From: Castanea sativa
Lineage: Eukaryota; Streptophyta; Magnoliopsida; Fagales; Fagaceae
Direction of reading: 5' to 3'
Length of the DNA: 64,000 nucleotides
Assembly: GCF_040712315.1 (NCBI RefSeq)
Contig: NC_134017.1
Span: 25,710,322-25,774,321 of the forward strand
Shown here: positions 45,487 to 58,183 of the stretch, piece by piece
Layout: each line of letters begins with the position of its first letter
How positions within the stretch are numbered: position 1 is the stretch's first letter
Notes under the pieces: generated by a model
The model's database searches: none
What the model saw: the letters and a program-made list of their open reading frames with translations, nothing else
What the model was told of the DNA's origin: nothing
Program-made: the position numbers and the translations under genes

Positions 45487-46058
45487 CATTGACGGAGCTA
45501 TTATTGGACTAGGGGGGGCAACGGTCCCCCTAATTTTTTTTTTAAAAAATATTACTATATTAATAGGTACTAATTCTAGCAATTTTATTCAATAAAATTA
45601 CATTTTGTCTCCCTTAATAATACTATCAATTCTTTTGAGAGTAATATTATAGCCACAGACGTTTTTACAACGTTTATACAAACTATTAAAGTAGCAAATT
45701 CTTATTGGTTTGTACACTTGCATCACTTTTTATTTATCAATAACTACTCACCACATTAGCAATTTGTAAAAAATTTGTAGTTTTAGCATTTTTCACCTTT
45801 TAAAGGACATAAAAAATTAATAGATTAAATCTAAAAAAAAAATACAAGCCCAAAATAATTCTAACAACAAAAATCACCAATAATAAAACTAAAAAAATTA
45901 AGCTCAATCAATCTATTTTATCCAAAACAAACAACTTGGCCATTTAAAAAAATTTAAACAAAAATCCTTAGTAGTAAAATAGTAGACTCAAAGGCCGGAA
46001 CCATCGCACACGACTAGCAGTAAAGTTGCCCCCTAACTCCAAGTCCTGGCTCTGTACC
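45487..46058. mobile_element. DNA transposon in the TNL 5' flank with perfect 10-bp target duplication
   Basis: TGATTAGAGC occurs exactly at 45477-45486 and 46059-46068. The ends are imperfectly inverted (GACTAGGGGGGGCAAC on the left; reverse complement GAGTTAGGGGGCAAC on the right). A 9-10 bp duplication suggests Mutator-like. It lies 55 bp upstream of the TNL ATG, in or next to the 5' UTR, and displaces the upstream promoter by about 570 bp. It contains a nested MITE-like unit. Confidence 0.75.
45633..45797. mobile_element. Nested MITE-like unit, about 165 bp
   Basis: Ends GAGAGTAATATTATAGCCAC and reverse complement GGTGAAAAATGCTAAAACTAC are imperfectly inverted and both lead into TTTTTACAA. 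It resembles the MITE at 11567 (same GAG..ATG.T...CCACAA...TTTTTACAAC design). Confidence 0.5.
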
Positions 46059-46068
46059 TGATTAGAGC

Positions 46069-46809
46069 TATATTATCATATTCAGAGTAGTTCCCTTGTA
46101 AATACTTGAAAAGAGAGAACGAATAATTTATGTCTTCAGCGATTTTTATTTTATTTTTCCTAATTCCTTTTAGCTATTTTGTAAGTTGTAACTTTCAGGA
46201 AACTTTGAGGAAATTTCGTAAGGGATGCTAAGAAAACTTTCAGGAAACTTTCAGAAAATATTATACAACTGTGAAGTGTAAACAAAGGCAGTTTTCAGAG
46301 ATATGCTAAGAAATTGTCTTTGAGGATTAAGGAAACATCATACGCCTTTTCAGCTCTTCTTTTTCTTCTTCTTTCCTGATTTTATGCTTGTCCGGCGTCA
46401 TGAAAAGGTAGTCAAACGAGTAACTTTAGGGGAATTATTATTATAATTTCTTTTTGTTTTTTTTCTTTTGTTTTTGGGTGTTTGGCTTTAGTAACTTGGA
46501 AAGTTCGAGGAAATTTCGTAAAGGGATGCCCAGTATGTACATTTTATTTATTTATTTTTGGAATATATATGTTCTTTTTAGTTAATTCTTTTAAGAACTT
46601 TTACATATATAAAACTTAGAAAGTTCACATAAAAAAAAAGTAGAAAGTTAGAGGTGACTTCCTTCTTAACAAGGTTTATATTACTAATCTAATTGAGAGA
46701 TTTGTCCAAAGATAATCGAATACTTTTTGAGTTTTTTACATTATATTATACCTTTTTATAATAATAAATAAGGAAAAAAAGTATGTCATTGCTTTGAAAA
46801 TTATAATAA
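46069..46809. other. TNL upstream region
   Basis: The former promoter region of the TNL may lie here. A string around GAGGAAATTTCGTAA occurs twice (46206 and 46508) with similar flanks. No gene seen. Confidence 0.5.
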
Positions 46810-47649
46810 TTAGCCACTAACCCGTGCTATGTAGGGGAACCTATCTATTTGTGAGGTAGAGTAAAATAATTTTATAAAAAATTTAAGAAACTACACCATT
46901 ACATGATTTACTCTTGTATAACTTCAATTTGTGTTACAGTTTGATGAATAAGTCATTGCTTGAACGTGCAATAACTTATAAAAAAAAATTCAGACAATTT
47001 CAGATACTGCAAAAAATAACTTAAAAATTCAGATATTAAAATTTCTAAAAGACCAAAAAATATTAAAGAATCAGATGATTTACTACTTAAAAATTATTGA
47101 AACAAAACAAAATAAATATGACTAAACAATAAAGAAATATAAGAGAAAGATGAGTTACATTCGAAAGAATAATTTCAATTATTGCAATCATATGCAAAAA
47201 TTACTTTTTAAAAAATACATAAAAAGCCATAAAAAAAATAAAAAAATAACAAAGTAGAGGAGAAGAAAATAACATAAGAAGAGCTTATACCTCTACTTGG
47301 CTTTAAAAAAAAATATATATTGGGGTTTGCTTTGCTTTTATAGTGTTCACGTTTAACCTCGTAAATTTGGAGATAAATTATCAATGTTTGAATTTGAGTA
47401 TAAGTTGGACTTATTAGAGAGATAGAGCTTCACTCCTTGTTAAGTTTGGATTAAAAAAAAATTGTTTAAAAAAATGATAATGATGAGTTTGAATTTAAGT
47501 TTGACTTATTAAAGAGATAGAGTTTCATTACTTGTTAAGTTTAGATTAAACAAAAATAATTTTATTTAAATAAAATGATAATTTTATTTAAATATTTTGC
47601 TGACATGAAAAATTGTGAGAATTTCAGAGGTTTCAATTTTATATATATA
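46810..47649 (-). mobile_element. Helitron-like segment 1 of a head-to-tail array
   Basis: The plus strand opens A|TTAG (reverse of the 3' CTAA end) then CCACTAACCCGTGCTATG, a decayed version of the Helitron 3' hairpin. The far end (reverse complement AAAATTGAAACCTCTGAAAT, 47610-47637) has the TGAAACC-type start of plant Helitrons but no clean TC. No coding. Confidence 0.5.
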
Positions 47650-49539
47650 TTAGTTGCTAACCCGTACAATACATGAAAGGTAAGCCATTATGAAATTGCA
47701 ATCAATTTTATGTTTAAAACATAATGATTAACATAATGGCTCTAGCATAATTCTCCCAAACATGTAATTGTAAGTACTAAGTAGCAACCACTTGATTTAT
47801 ATCTTCAGTGTCACCTTTAAGATCATGAGCAATCACATCCCCTATCCTAAGATCCAATATCAAATAGCCATATCATATATATATACATACATAATGTAGT
47901 AGGTTTACCTACCATCCATATGAAAGGAAGAAGTACATTTGAGTAAGAATTCATTGGCGTTACTAATAAGTCCATGAATGTTGGGAAGTCTTAATTGATA
48001 CGGCATTGACAAACTACCCATCAATCAAAAGTTGGGTATAATTTAATTTTAACGGGTGATTAATTGGATCCTTAATAGTAGCAACAATGTTGTATCTACA
48101 TATTTCTCTGCTCAACTTAGGAGTCCTACTAAAACATAATATGCAAATGAAAAAAAGAAAAAAAAAATTGAAATCTTCCGCACACAAGATTTGTTAATAG
48201 TGTACCTCAATTGCAAACCCGATCAAAGAATAGGACCATGTGAATTGGTCCACAACAGCAACAACACCACTTGATAAGAAAATAGCATTGAAAAAGAAAA
48301 TAGCATTCAAGTAATAGAATAGTATTGAAAATTCTTGCAAACAAAAAGAGCATTAAATTTCCACAAATTATAATACCCATCTAAGAATCAAATCTTTGCT
48401 ATAAAAACATAATACACAAATGAAAAAAAATTGAAATCTTTTTTACAAGATTTGTTAACAGTGTCCCCAATAAGAGTACCAAGAGTCATGAAATATCCTC
48501 AATAATAATTCACACTAAATCTTCATAATATGATTCAAACATATATAAGAATAGAAATTAAATTCGAAACAATTAAAAACCTTATAAGAAACGACAAAAT
48601 AGAAAAACAGGGAAAAAAATTAAAATATTATGAAAAGAGAGGGCCAACCGAATTTTTAATAGCATCATCTTGGTGTTTGTATTTCTTGTAGCAAGGAGTT
48701 GAAGACTTTTTTTCAAGACGTCGTTCAGGTATTATAAGGAACATGTTTCCTTTTCATACAATAGTTAAAAAAAAAAAAAAAAAAAAAATTATATATTCCA
48801 TAGAACTTCAGAAAACAATGAAAGAAACAAACCTCTCTTGAAAGGTCAAATTCACATAATTAAGCCTATCACCATTTAATTTTTTACAATAAAAATATCC
48901 AATTAGAATGGTTACAAAGTATCTCCCATATGCCACGCACAGAAATCTAATCAAAAAGGCAATTTAACACTTTCTAAGATATCAAAACGTCAGAAAATTA
49001 ATGAATTATAGTCCATACGAAACACTAAACCTAACAATCTACGCTGAAGAAGAAAGTGGACCGGAGACAAAGGAGAAGACGTTACTATGTTGCATGCGTT
49101 TAGGGTTTGTGAAACACCTACCTCTAGGGTTTGTGGAGGAAGATTTTAAGACCCAAATAATAAACCAAAAAACCTGTAATGGAATATAGCGTTAAAACCT
49201 CCCAAAAAAATATTTGTGAAAACCAAAGGTTCTCCACCGTACATAGAGAGAGAGGGTGAAGAATCATAATAAACTTGGAAGTTTTTGAGTTTTGTTTCAA
49301 GAAATATAAACTAAAATTTATTAGGAAATATGTAAAATTTATAACCACCCGTTGGAACAATGCAACTGATCGCCTACATTAGCAAAAAAAAATTTTACTG
49401 AAATGGTTTGTATAAGCACCAAATGAAAAGATACATTGTTCTGTGTTTTTAATGGTAGACGTGGCATTAATTTATGTAGCCATGTGGTGTAAAGAGGAGT
49501 GGTCAATAAAAAGTCAAATGTTTCGGCTATTAGTTATTA
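47650..49539 (-). mobile_element. Helitron-like segment 2
   Basis: Begins A|TTAGTTGCTAACCCGTAC (decayed 3' hairpin) and ends at 49539 with a 5'-type end whose reverse complement is TAATAGCCGAAACATTTGAC. The same 5' family recurs near 15945 and 56180. No Rep/helicase. The open frame at 49001-49189 is not considered a gene. Confidence 0.55.
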
Positions 49540-50363
49540 CTAGTCGCTAACCTGTGCGATGCACGGGAAAGCTATTGTATATAAATTTAATAAAAAGAAA
49601 TGTATGAAACACAAATTTAAGTTTAAAATAAAATGAAGAATTAAATCTTTAATATCTTCAACTATCCATAAAATGTATGAAACACGAATTTAAAGAACTA
49701 CTTAGTCAATATTTCAAATAAATTGGAAGAAAAAAAAAACTTTAAAGTGTTTTTTGTATCTTCTTCATTTGTTGCTTCGTAATAGTCACTAAATATGTTC
49801 TTTTGTTTCCTTGAGTACATATGTTGGTGTGAGCTGCACATTGTTTTGAACATCAACTTTTTGAAACTTTGTAGAATCACCACCTTGTTCACTTGATAAA
49901 CAACTACATTCATTTGAAGTATCATTGATGTAAGCCTAGCAATAAAACAAGTTGATAACCAAAATAACAATAAATAAAATTTTCTGGTTGTTAGAAGCAC
50001 CATACTCTTATTCAAAAGAATTGTAAGAATTGCAGCAGCAGCATGATTTTTTTTACTTTAATTATCTCTCTGCAATAGATTCTTCCACAATACAATTAAG
50101 GACCAAAATGGGTTATGTATGAATTCCATATGCAAATCCATGAATATGTCTCGTCACGCTTGTTTCCTAATGATATTGATTTAGTTGAGAAGATATTTGC
50201 TGAGTATGTTCACTCAAAATTATTAAAATTTTCTGCAACAACATTTGTGGCTTCATTAGATTAATCATTATTGATCTCCATCACATGAAATAGTATCTAC
50301 ACAGGGACAGAGCAGAGGCACTGTCACTCAAGTAAATTTACATAGGAACCAGTTTAGAATTTA

Positions 50364-50522
<159 letters not shown>

Positions 50523-50579
50523 TTATGACTGAAGTAGCTCTAAGTTGCATATAGTTACAGCAGAAACAGATATTCATAC

Positions 50580-50690
50580 TTTTCTTTCAAACTATGTAAA
50601 GAACCTGAGGGCGCTTGAAGATGCTCCCATACTTCTGGCAAGCCTCACCCACAGTTGGAGTATAGACAACTGGGAGCAATTCCTCAACAT
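50580..50690 (-). pseudogene. NADP-malic enzyme exon fragment (a), with frameshift
   Basis: Reads [20 protein letters not shown] then [10 protein letters not shown], which precedes the fragment (b) region in NADP-malic enzymes. After RPQ one base is missing relative to the family's G-L-(Y/F)-I-S-L-K-E-K, shifting the frame. The exon ends at donor GAAAA|GTATGA, and an 83-bp GT...AG intron links it to fragment (b) in matching phase. Homology stops abruptly at 50690 without an acceptor, so that is a capture or deletion border. Confidence 0.8.
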
Positions 50691-50700
50691 TATCAGAGGG

Positions 50701-52928
50701 TATACATGATGTGAAATTTGAGCTTGATGCATCTACTATCGATTAACCTTCCATGATGCTTGAAGTGACAAAGCTTAATTATGTGATAAGCAAGAACTGT
50801 TCCAAACCCAAACACTCATCTAAACTATAATTCAATCAAATATAGAATACAAAACAGACACAAGAATACCTCCAATATCAGCATAAATTTCAAAATCAAA
50901 ACTGAATTCAGACATTGGCAGCCAATGGGTTTGAAATTATGACCACAATTCCCAGGAGTGTTCACATACATATTAAAAAGACAGTTTTATTTATGATCCC
51001 AATTAAGCTCTTTAAGATATATGATGCACAAATTATTCTGGATAGTGACAATAATAAGTACCCTCTAATATAAGTACCCTCTAAAATAATTATTTACATT
51101 AAAAGAATTGGTTCCAAAAATAATCACCACAATCTATTAAACAATAAAATTTCAATATAATCTTTGGAAAATATCTCTCCCATTGTCATCTCCATTATTG
51201 TACATTGTCATAATACCTATAGCTACATAGGGTTTGTGATTTGCACTGAATCATAATAAAAAGGCTGACCTTATAAATGGTGCATATCATTTTCAAGAGA
51301 GAGAGAGATTACTCCACAAAAAACAAATTGTATAAATTATATCCAATTTTATATCTGACTTGGGAAAAGTAATGGATCCCAATATGACTATAAGCTACAC
51401 TAAAGGGGTAGCATTCCCTCTGCATAATGAAGCAGTCTTAGAGACCTTCACAACAGGGTAGGGTAGCATAGCATCCTCAACATATAAAATTTAGATTGTG
51501 TAGTAACACACAATCTGAACAATGTAATGAATGTCTAACCGCAACGTACTCCACACCAATTTCGCTAAGATTATTAGGAATGTTGTGTGATGAAAGCAAG
51601 CTGATAAGTCCACCAGAATTTTTTCTCCTATGCTGAAAGTTTTTCAAAATTAGCACTCTTCTTCTTACTAAATTCTGAGATCTCTTAGTTAACCCACTCA
51701 AGCATTGTTTTATTTTAATTCTCTTCACATTTAAGCAATCACTCAAACTTGTTTTCATAACTCATGTTTGTGTCCATAAGTCATAGCTTTTTTAGCCCTA
51801 CAACCCATACAAACAATTTGCATTAAACAATCCCAACAGAAAATCTTCTATTATTAGTAAATTTTTCCCATAATTTCTATATAAATAAAAGCTTCCAAGT
51901 TCTACCATTACCATGTGTTTCCAAATAAGTTTTTATGAAACTTGTAGGCTTACTAATCAGCAATTATCATGTAAATCCTACCTAATTAGAGCTTTGCACC
52001 TAATGTCAGTAATATTATTAACAAAATTCGAGGATTCTGTTCAGCCTTGCGGTAATATTGTCACCAATTTTAATTAAATCATCACCCTGCCATAATTCAA
52101 AATAAGGAGCACAAAAAAAAAAAAAACCAAATTGAAATTAAAAGGGAAAGTTTCATGTACCTAGCATATATATTCTTAGTTGTGTAAGTTCAACTCATTC
52201 TAACTTGGAACACCTAAGTAACCAACTAAAACAAATATATATATTTTTCCCAAAATAATCAGTAATATTATTAACAAAATTGAGTACAAACACAAATCCA
52301 AAAGCAACCATTAACTACAAAAGATCGAAAGGAACCAAGACAAAAACCTTAAGATTAACAACTTTGGTTCTATTAGAAAGAGGGGGGGGGGGGGGGAAGC
52401 AACCAAACATCTTGGACAAATTTGATCTAATAATTGATTGATGTGTGCCTAATCATACCCAACATTCAAAATGGGAATTTACCAAATAGAGAAGCAGATT
52501 TGCAGGACCAAAGTGATTGAAAAAGTATTTTAAAAACATAGCCAAGTCAGGGATAGAGACTTTAGAGATAAAAGCTATTTGAAAATCAAATAGATGAACC
52601 ACAATACAATGAAAAGTCAAATTCCCAAATTTTGATGGTAATTTTACGAATGCAGATTGAATTCAAACTTTGTAATTCAAGAATAATATCAATACAAATT
52701 AATTGAATTTCAAATTCATATTCATGTCTTTGTACTGTTTATTTATAACTGCCAAAAATAATAAAAGGTTTTCACAAATTGCTAAAGTTTGTTAGAGTTA
52801 TCAAATTTTATATACCTTGTGGAAACCCTTACTTGGTTCTTCCTATCAAACACTGATAGGAATCTAATTCTTTTAAATTTAATCAAAGAATTAGACAAAC
52901 AAACAAAAAGGAAAGGAAGATATAATAC
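50701..52928. other. Helitron interior, no recognised gene
   Basis: AT-rich. G15 homopolymer at 52382-52396, poly(A) at 52112-52125, short (GA)n at 51297-51309. It could hold intron sequence of captured genes. The frame at 51477-51758 shows no family resemblance. Confidence 0.55.
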
Positions 52929-53025
52929 CTGTTTCCAAAGTTTTCAAGGGCTTTAGCTAATTCCTCATACTTATACTCCTTCATCTCCACCTCTACCTCT
53001 ACTTTCTCCACCACTCCTGTACTTT
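52929..53025 (-). pseudogene. Exon-like segment of unidentified captured gene
   Basis: 97 bp between acceptor TTTGGCATTTTAG and donor ACAG|GTATTATATC, open in one frame: STGVVEKVEVEVEMKEYKYE then ELAKALENFGN. The charged, Glu/Lys-rich helix and both splice signals suggest a genuine exon. I do not recognise the protein. Same strand as the malic enzyme exons, so it may be a second captured gene or part of a fusion transcript. Confidence 0.45.
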
Positions 53026-55301
53026 CTAAAATGCCAAATTAACCCAACGACAAGTAAACAGAATAATGAAAGAATATAGATTCCATAAATAAAACTATCT
53101 GCATCAGACAAATAGTGCAATACATGTATTAGTAGTAAAGTATATACACCTTTATGGCAAACACCATTCAGAATTTAAATATACACATAAGACCAACTAT
53201 TCCTTCATCACTTATTTTGTAAGGTCAGCTTTGTATTCTCAACAGAAAATAGAACACCTTCTAACAGTAATTACATTATTGTAAGAAAAGTTAAAATAAT
53301 TTGTTACATAAGCTTCAACAGATTAAAGGACTCTTTGTTCCCTCTTCCTCTTTTGTCGATCTATTGTTGTTCCCTTTAATATGTTAATGATCAGTTTAGA
53401 ACCCTGCATTTATGGTTTCCACTTTTTTTTAGTTCCACATGATTAACAAAAGTCATCTTTGATCTACTTGGGAACACTCATTTGCTTTTTATCTTTACTG
53501 CATTACAGATATGACATGGCTTCAAACTGTTGGCAGGAGGAGTCACATTTTCCAAAAAAATAAAATTCATTTGTGAACTATAGTAAAACTCATTCAATTG
53601 TAAACTATAGTAATTCTCATTTGTGTGCTGCAAGTACTCTTACCAAACCACAAATTCACTATCTCAGCAAATAGATAAAGAGGGTAAAGCAAGGAAAAAA
53701 GAAGAATGATTCATGTGTGAGTGATTGATGTTAATTAATGTGGTCGTTTGCCTTTGGCTTATTTGTATAGACCTCAATGTACAGCTTTACGTGTTTGTTT
53801 GAATGGATGTAAGTGCCATATAATGTCTCAGTTGTAACCTTAATAGAGTAAACAACTCATTCGACCCAGGAAAAAAAAATTGTCTATGTAAATTTTAAGT
53901 GCGTGCGTGCGTGCGTGCGTGCATGCATGCATGCATGCATGCATACATATACATAGTGAAGTAAATGATTTATTTAACTGTTTCACACTTTTTTTTTTTT
54001 TTGACATACTCAAGTAAAAAGTAATTTAATTTTAATATTATCAAAAATTTAGAAATTAATAAATAAAAGAAATGGAGGAGTAAAGAAGAAAAAGAAGAAT
54101 ATAAAGAAGAAAAGAAAGAACAAATGAAATACTGAGTCTAGATTCTGAATATTAAGGAATCAAAGAGAGAAAATCAGAAATGAGTCTCCTTCACATACAC
54201 AGTTTATAATGAATTAGAGAATGAAATTGCAGTTAATATGATCTCACAGACTACAGTGTTTGTAGAAAGCAAATATTCAATATATGGTGTATCATTAACA
54301 ATAGCTGCATCTTGTGCAGTCCAAGAATCTAATTGTTCATTAACACCCAAATATCAAAAAAATGAATATTAGACAATCTTAAGCAAAACTATGTTTTTTC
54401 AATCAGATGAATGCTATAGTAATAATTATAAAGAACGAGAGGTACGGAAATATATTCTCCAAGAGTCACAAGCATCAAATTCTTTAGTTTATTTTTCTCA
54501 TCAACAACAGGTTCTTAGGTTCCAAAATTAAGACTTAACTCCTAATTATTTCGGGTCAACATAAATATCAAAGCAGTATCATGCACTGCACATTCACCCT
54601 TTTTTGCATTTTATAATGTTCCTCCTCCATTTAAGAAAAAACACAAGTATGATCACAGAGAAAGTTAATTATTCACTACCTTCATGAACAAAGAAGATTC
54701 AATTAAATGTCATCAATTTGTTATAAGATATGGTCGTTTAGTAACAAAACTTTTTCAAAATAAAAAGAGACACATCTGACTGAGCTTTTCAGAACTTGGA
54801 CCATACAAATGCTTGTAAGTTGAAAGTAACGATGACAAACTGCACTTTGACCATTAGACTTTTATAAAAAAAAATTTGAAAAGAACAGCAACGACTTGGC
54901 TATTTTGCAGGACTGACATCTGAGAGTCTCTTCATCCTTTAATATAGACAGCAACGACTTGGCCAAACATATCTTTTTTCCGGTTGTTGGGTACAAACAT
55001 AATATTTTTCATATCATCATGACTTATGATTGATACATAACAAAAAGTAGTCAATGACCAATAGCAACTAAAACCAAGAGGCACAAACCATATAGTGGCT
55101 ATAAACTAATGCAAGAGTAAGTAAGGCATTTTGTCAAACACATGGTGTGCACAAAATTTCAATGTCTTAGTTATTAACGTTTGTTATTATAAAAAAAAAA
55201 AAAAATTAAAACAGAAATACACAACGTGTTGACAAATTGAAGAGTTCATGTAATGCAACAAATAACACAACAAACAGGCAAAACAAACAAATTGAAGAGT
55301 A
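53026..55301. other. Helitron interior, no recognised gene
   Basis: AT-rich. A compound (GTGC)n(ATGC)n microsatellite lies at 53900-53944, T- and A-rich runs near 53990, and a GAAAAGAAG-rich stretch at 54065-54125. ACAGCAACGACTTGGC occurs twice (54885 and 54949). No gene seen. Confidence 0.55.
53900..53944. repeat. (GTGC)n(ATGC)n tetranucleotide microsatellite
   Basis: About 11 units changing from GTGC to ATGC part way: alternating purine-pyrimidine, self-complementary ATGCAT blocks. Confidence 0.95.
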
Positions 55302-55659
55302 TTAAATATATGGAACTACATAACTAATTAAATTCTGCCATGAATAATTTAAAGCCAGAAACCCAACTCTTCCATGGCTTTTATATTTCTCACCAAAATG
55401 TCTAACATTTGTTTTTATATCGCCAAAGCAAACGTGGTGTAATTTGGAAAATTGACTACAGTAGCGTGACAGTACCGTAGTGATTTTGCTGGCAGACCGG
55501 TGGTGCAAGGCTACTCTGTTCTTTCTTCTCAACCTTCGCTGGGTTTCTTCTTTCAGAGGGAAAGGAGAAAACAAAAAAAGGAGAAACGAAAAGAAGAAAA
55601 CATAAAGTCAAGAATGTATATCCACTGAAACGGAAAGGGTGTGCCTTTGAAATACTTAC
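55302..55659 (-). other. Promoter/5'-leader-like segment near the Helitron 5' end
   Basis: A minus-strand frame of 90 codons (55574-55302) starts in a GAAAGAAGAAAC-rich leader. It has higher GC than its surroundings, but no domain is recognised. It may be the captured 5' end of a host gene. Confidence 0.25.
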
Positions 55660-55885
55660 CGTCTATTTGGATAGAAATTATTGCTGAAAATTGAAAATTA
55701 AATACTAAAAATATTGTACTAAAATAATTTTTAAAGGATAAAAAGTACTATTTATGCCAAAAATTACTATTTATTGGCTAAAATTACGGTTCATGGCCAA
55801 TAAACAGTGACAGACACACTGGAAAAAAAAAATCCCAGACGTGGACGCTGGACGTGGACACTGAATCTAAACACATTCTTAGACC
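55660..55885. mobile_element. MITE-like unit
   Basis: Starts CCGTCTATTTGGATAGAAAT and ends CTGAATCTAAACACATTC (reverse complement GAATGTGTTTAGATTCAG). Inside are GCTGAAAATTGAAAATTAAA and GACGTGGACGCTGGACGTGG, a composition I know from short plant MITEs whose ends read like CCGTTTGGAT. Imperfect ends. Confidence 0.45.
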
Positions 55886-56183
55886 CGGTTTTTGGTGAAC
55901 GTGTGTCTGGATGAGGGTTTTAAAAATTATTGGGCCTAATTGTTTTTGTTTTAATTTTTCCTAAAAAGGCCAAGTTGGTAATTTACCATGAATTTTAAAA
56001 AGTTTTTTTATTTATTTTTAAAATCCTGTAACTACTGTCCAAAAGTGATACAACTGAACACCAAGCCTAAAGGTGACAATGGTTCGGTATTTAAATATAG
56101 GTGAGTGGCAAAAATTTATGTAGCTACGAGGCGCAATGAGACGCGGTCAACCAAAAGTCAAACTTTTTAACTATTAGTTATTA

Positions 56184-56384
56184 CTAGTATTTAACTCACG
56201 CAATGTGCAGGATCATTTTATGAATTAAAAAACAGTTAAGTTATTATAACACTACATTAAAATTCAAAATTTGTCAAGGGCATGTTTTAAAGCCCCTCAT
56301 TTGTCCTACTTGCAGGAATGCTATCTATAAAATACAATATCACTCCATTTAAAATCAACTCCAATTATCTTTTATAGAATTTAT

Positions 56385-56451
<67 letters not shown>

Positions 56452-57476
56452 TATGTTACAATGGTGTCCATCTAGAAACAAAATATGTAGCACATAGTGA
56501 GCATCATATGTCATTGAAAACACACAGGCACCAACCCAAAGCAAATTAACCACAAATTAAAACCCTTTTTAAGTTGGGGTGATTTTTTTTTTTTTAATAA
56601 TAATTTTTGGGTTTATAGAGATAAAACATAGCCTTAACTCACAACACATACTTTGAAAACATTCTGTTTTTTCACTCTTCAATTTCCAATGAAGAGTGAA
56701 AAAAACATGATGTTTTCCCATGTTAATAAGTCAAGTTTACCACACTAATGAGCCAAGCTCATCTAATTAAAACAACTTCAAATTGTTAACTGCGTGCTAG
56801 ATCCAAACGCAATGTACAAAGTTAGAACTTAGAATTAGTGGAGTCAACGCCTAAAGTGAACTCTAGAACAAATGAAAACTACCTATGCAAATTGAATCAA
56901 GATGTAACTAAGCAAATGAATTAATAGGTGGTTTGAAATTGAAGCATGAGCAACAATTAACTTTAAAAACCAACCCCAAATAGCAAGCCCACCCAAAAAC
57001 TGAATGCACAATTTAGTATACTTGTATAAAATTAAATATACAAAAATATAAATCTATAAACTTACCTAACACCAGCATCACCAATAATATCAATTGGCAT
57101 ACCAATCAAAATGTGCATAACCAATCATTCTAGCCATAACAACTGGGACAATGCACTTCATATTCATTTCAGGCCTCATCATACCCATCAACACCACACC
57201 AATACCATTATTGACTGTCCCATAAGTAGCTCTCATACCTAAAAGACCAAAAAACTAACCCAAAATAGACTAAAAAATAACACAATCCCTTCCAAAAACA
57301 AAGCAGCTACTACTTTTTTCTCTCCCTAACTCTTGCGTTTTTGTGGTTCTACTTAAACAACCTAAAATTGAAAATTGCATTAAGATTGAAAATAGTATGA
57401 CACAAAACATAGAAATTAGCAGAGATCAAAATACTTGCAGCAAGTAAGCTATTTAGTACAATTTGCAAATTAAAAT
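56184..57476 (-). mobile_element. Helitron-like segment 4 (partial), no gene
   Basis: Opens A|CTAGTATTTAACTCACGCAA, a decayed CTAG-plus-hairpin start directly at the 5' end of segment 3. The 5' end is not visible and may have been displaced by the Gypsy element. Contains an (AT)n run at 56388-56449; the rest is AT-rich without recognisable genes. Confidence 0.4.
56388..56449. repeat. (AT)n microsatellite
   Basis: About 31 perfect units. Confidence 0.95.
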
Positions 57477-58062
57477 TGATGTGGGATGAAGACGCTCAGA
57501 CCATCCCTGGACAGTCATCACCTCGGCAGCCGTCCAGGAGTTATCCTCAGGACGAGGGTAACAGACAAGGCCGTCCTGAGGTGATAGCGAAGCTACATCC
57601 CTCGTCCATGGGATGCGCACAGCTTGTCCCGAGAGGAGTCGTCCACATAAAGATTCATGGACGAGGATGCTACACTTGGAATTATCAAGCACATTTTACC
57701 ACCCGATTTTCACGCCTAACCTCAGGCAACCGTTATATGAGAGAATATTAACTCCTAAACGGTTGTAGGAGTTATCCACGAACCCCCGGTTTCCTCAAAT
57801 TCAGGAGAGGTTATAATCCCAAGTAACCACTCCTAAGGCACTATATAAGCACTTGTCCGGACCAATGAAAGGTACGTTGAACAGTTTTTCCCAAAAGATT
57901 GGAACTCCAAGAATATAGAGAAAACTGACTTTACCATCGGAGGGTTTTTGACCGGCGGTTCCGATCACCTTTGATTGTTTTACTCTGTTTTTCAGGCCAT
58001 TGGAGAGCGAGTTGTCCTTTTAAATCCGGATCATCCAGCCTACTGATTGAATTGCATCATCA
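57477..58062 (+). repeat. Gypsy 5' LTR
   Basis: 586 bp with inverted tips TGATG...CATCA. Contains several CGTCC/GGACGAGG boxes, a TATA box CTATATAAGC (57842-57851) and CCGGACCAATGAAAGG downstream. The 3' LTR is outside the window, so the borders rest on the tips and the primer-binding site only. Confidence 0.7.
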
Positions 58063-58084
58063 GTTGGCGTTGTCTGTAGGGAAG
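58063..58084 (+). other. Gypsy primer-binding region
   Basis: TTGGCGTTGTCTGTAGGG follows the LTR directly. It is two changes from TTGGCGCCGTCTGTGGGG, the form usual in plant Tat elements. Confidence 0.65.
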
Positions 58085-58183
58085 AGACTAACGAGAGTAG
58101 AGCAAACAAACACTATCCACTGTCCTTTTTGTTCGATCGTGTTTTTGTTGTCAAAGTTTACTCTGTCCCAGACAAAAGGCTGA

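Noticed and set aside
56365..56553. Ile-Tyr repeat protein
   Set aside because: Translation of an (AT)n microsatellite. The same applies to 43479-43679.
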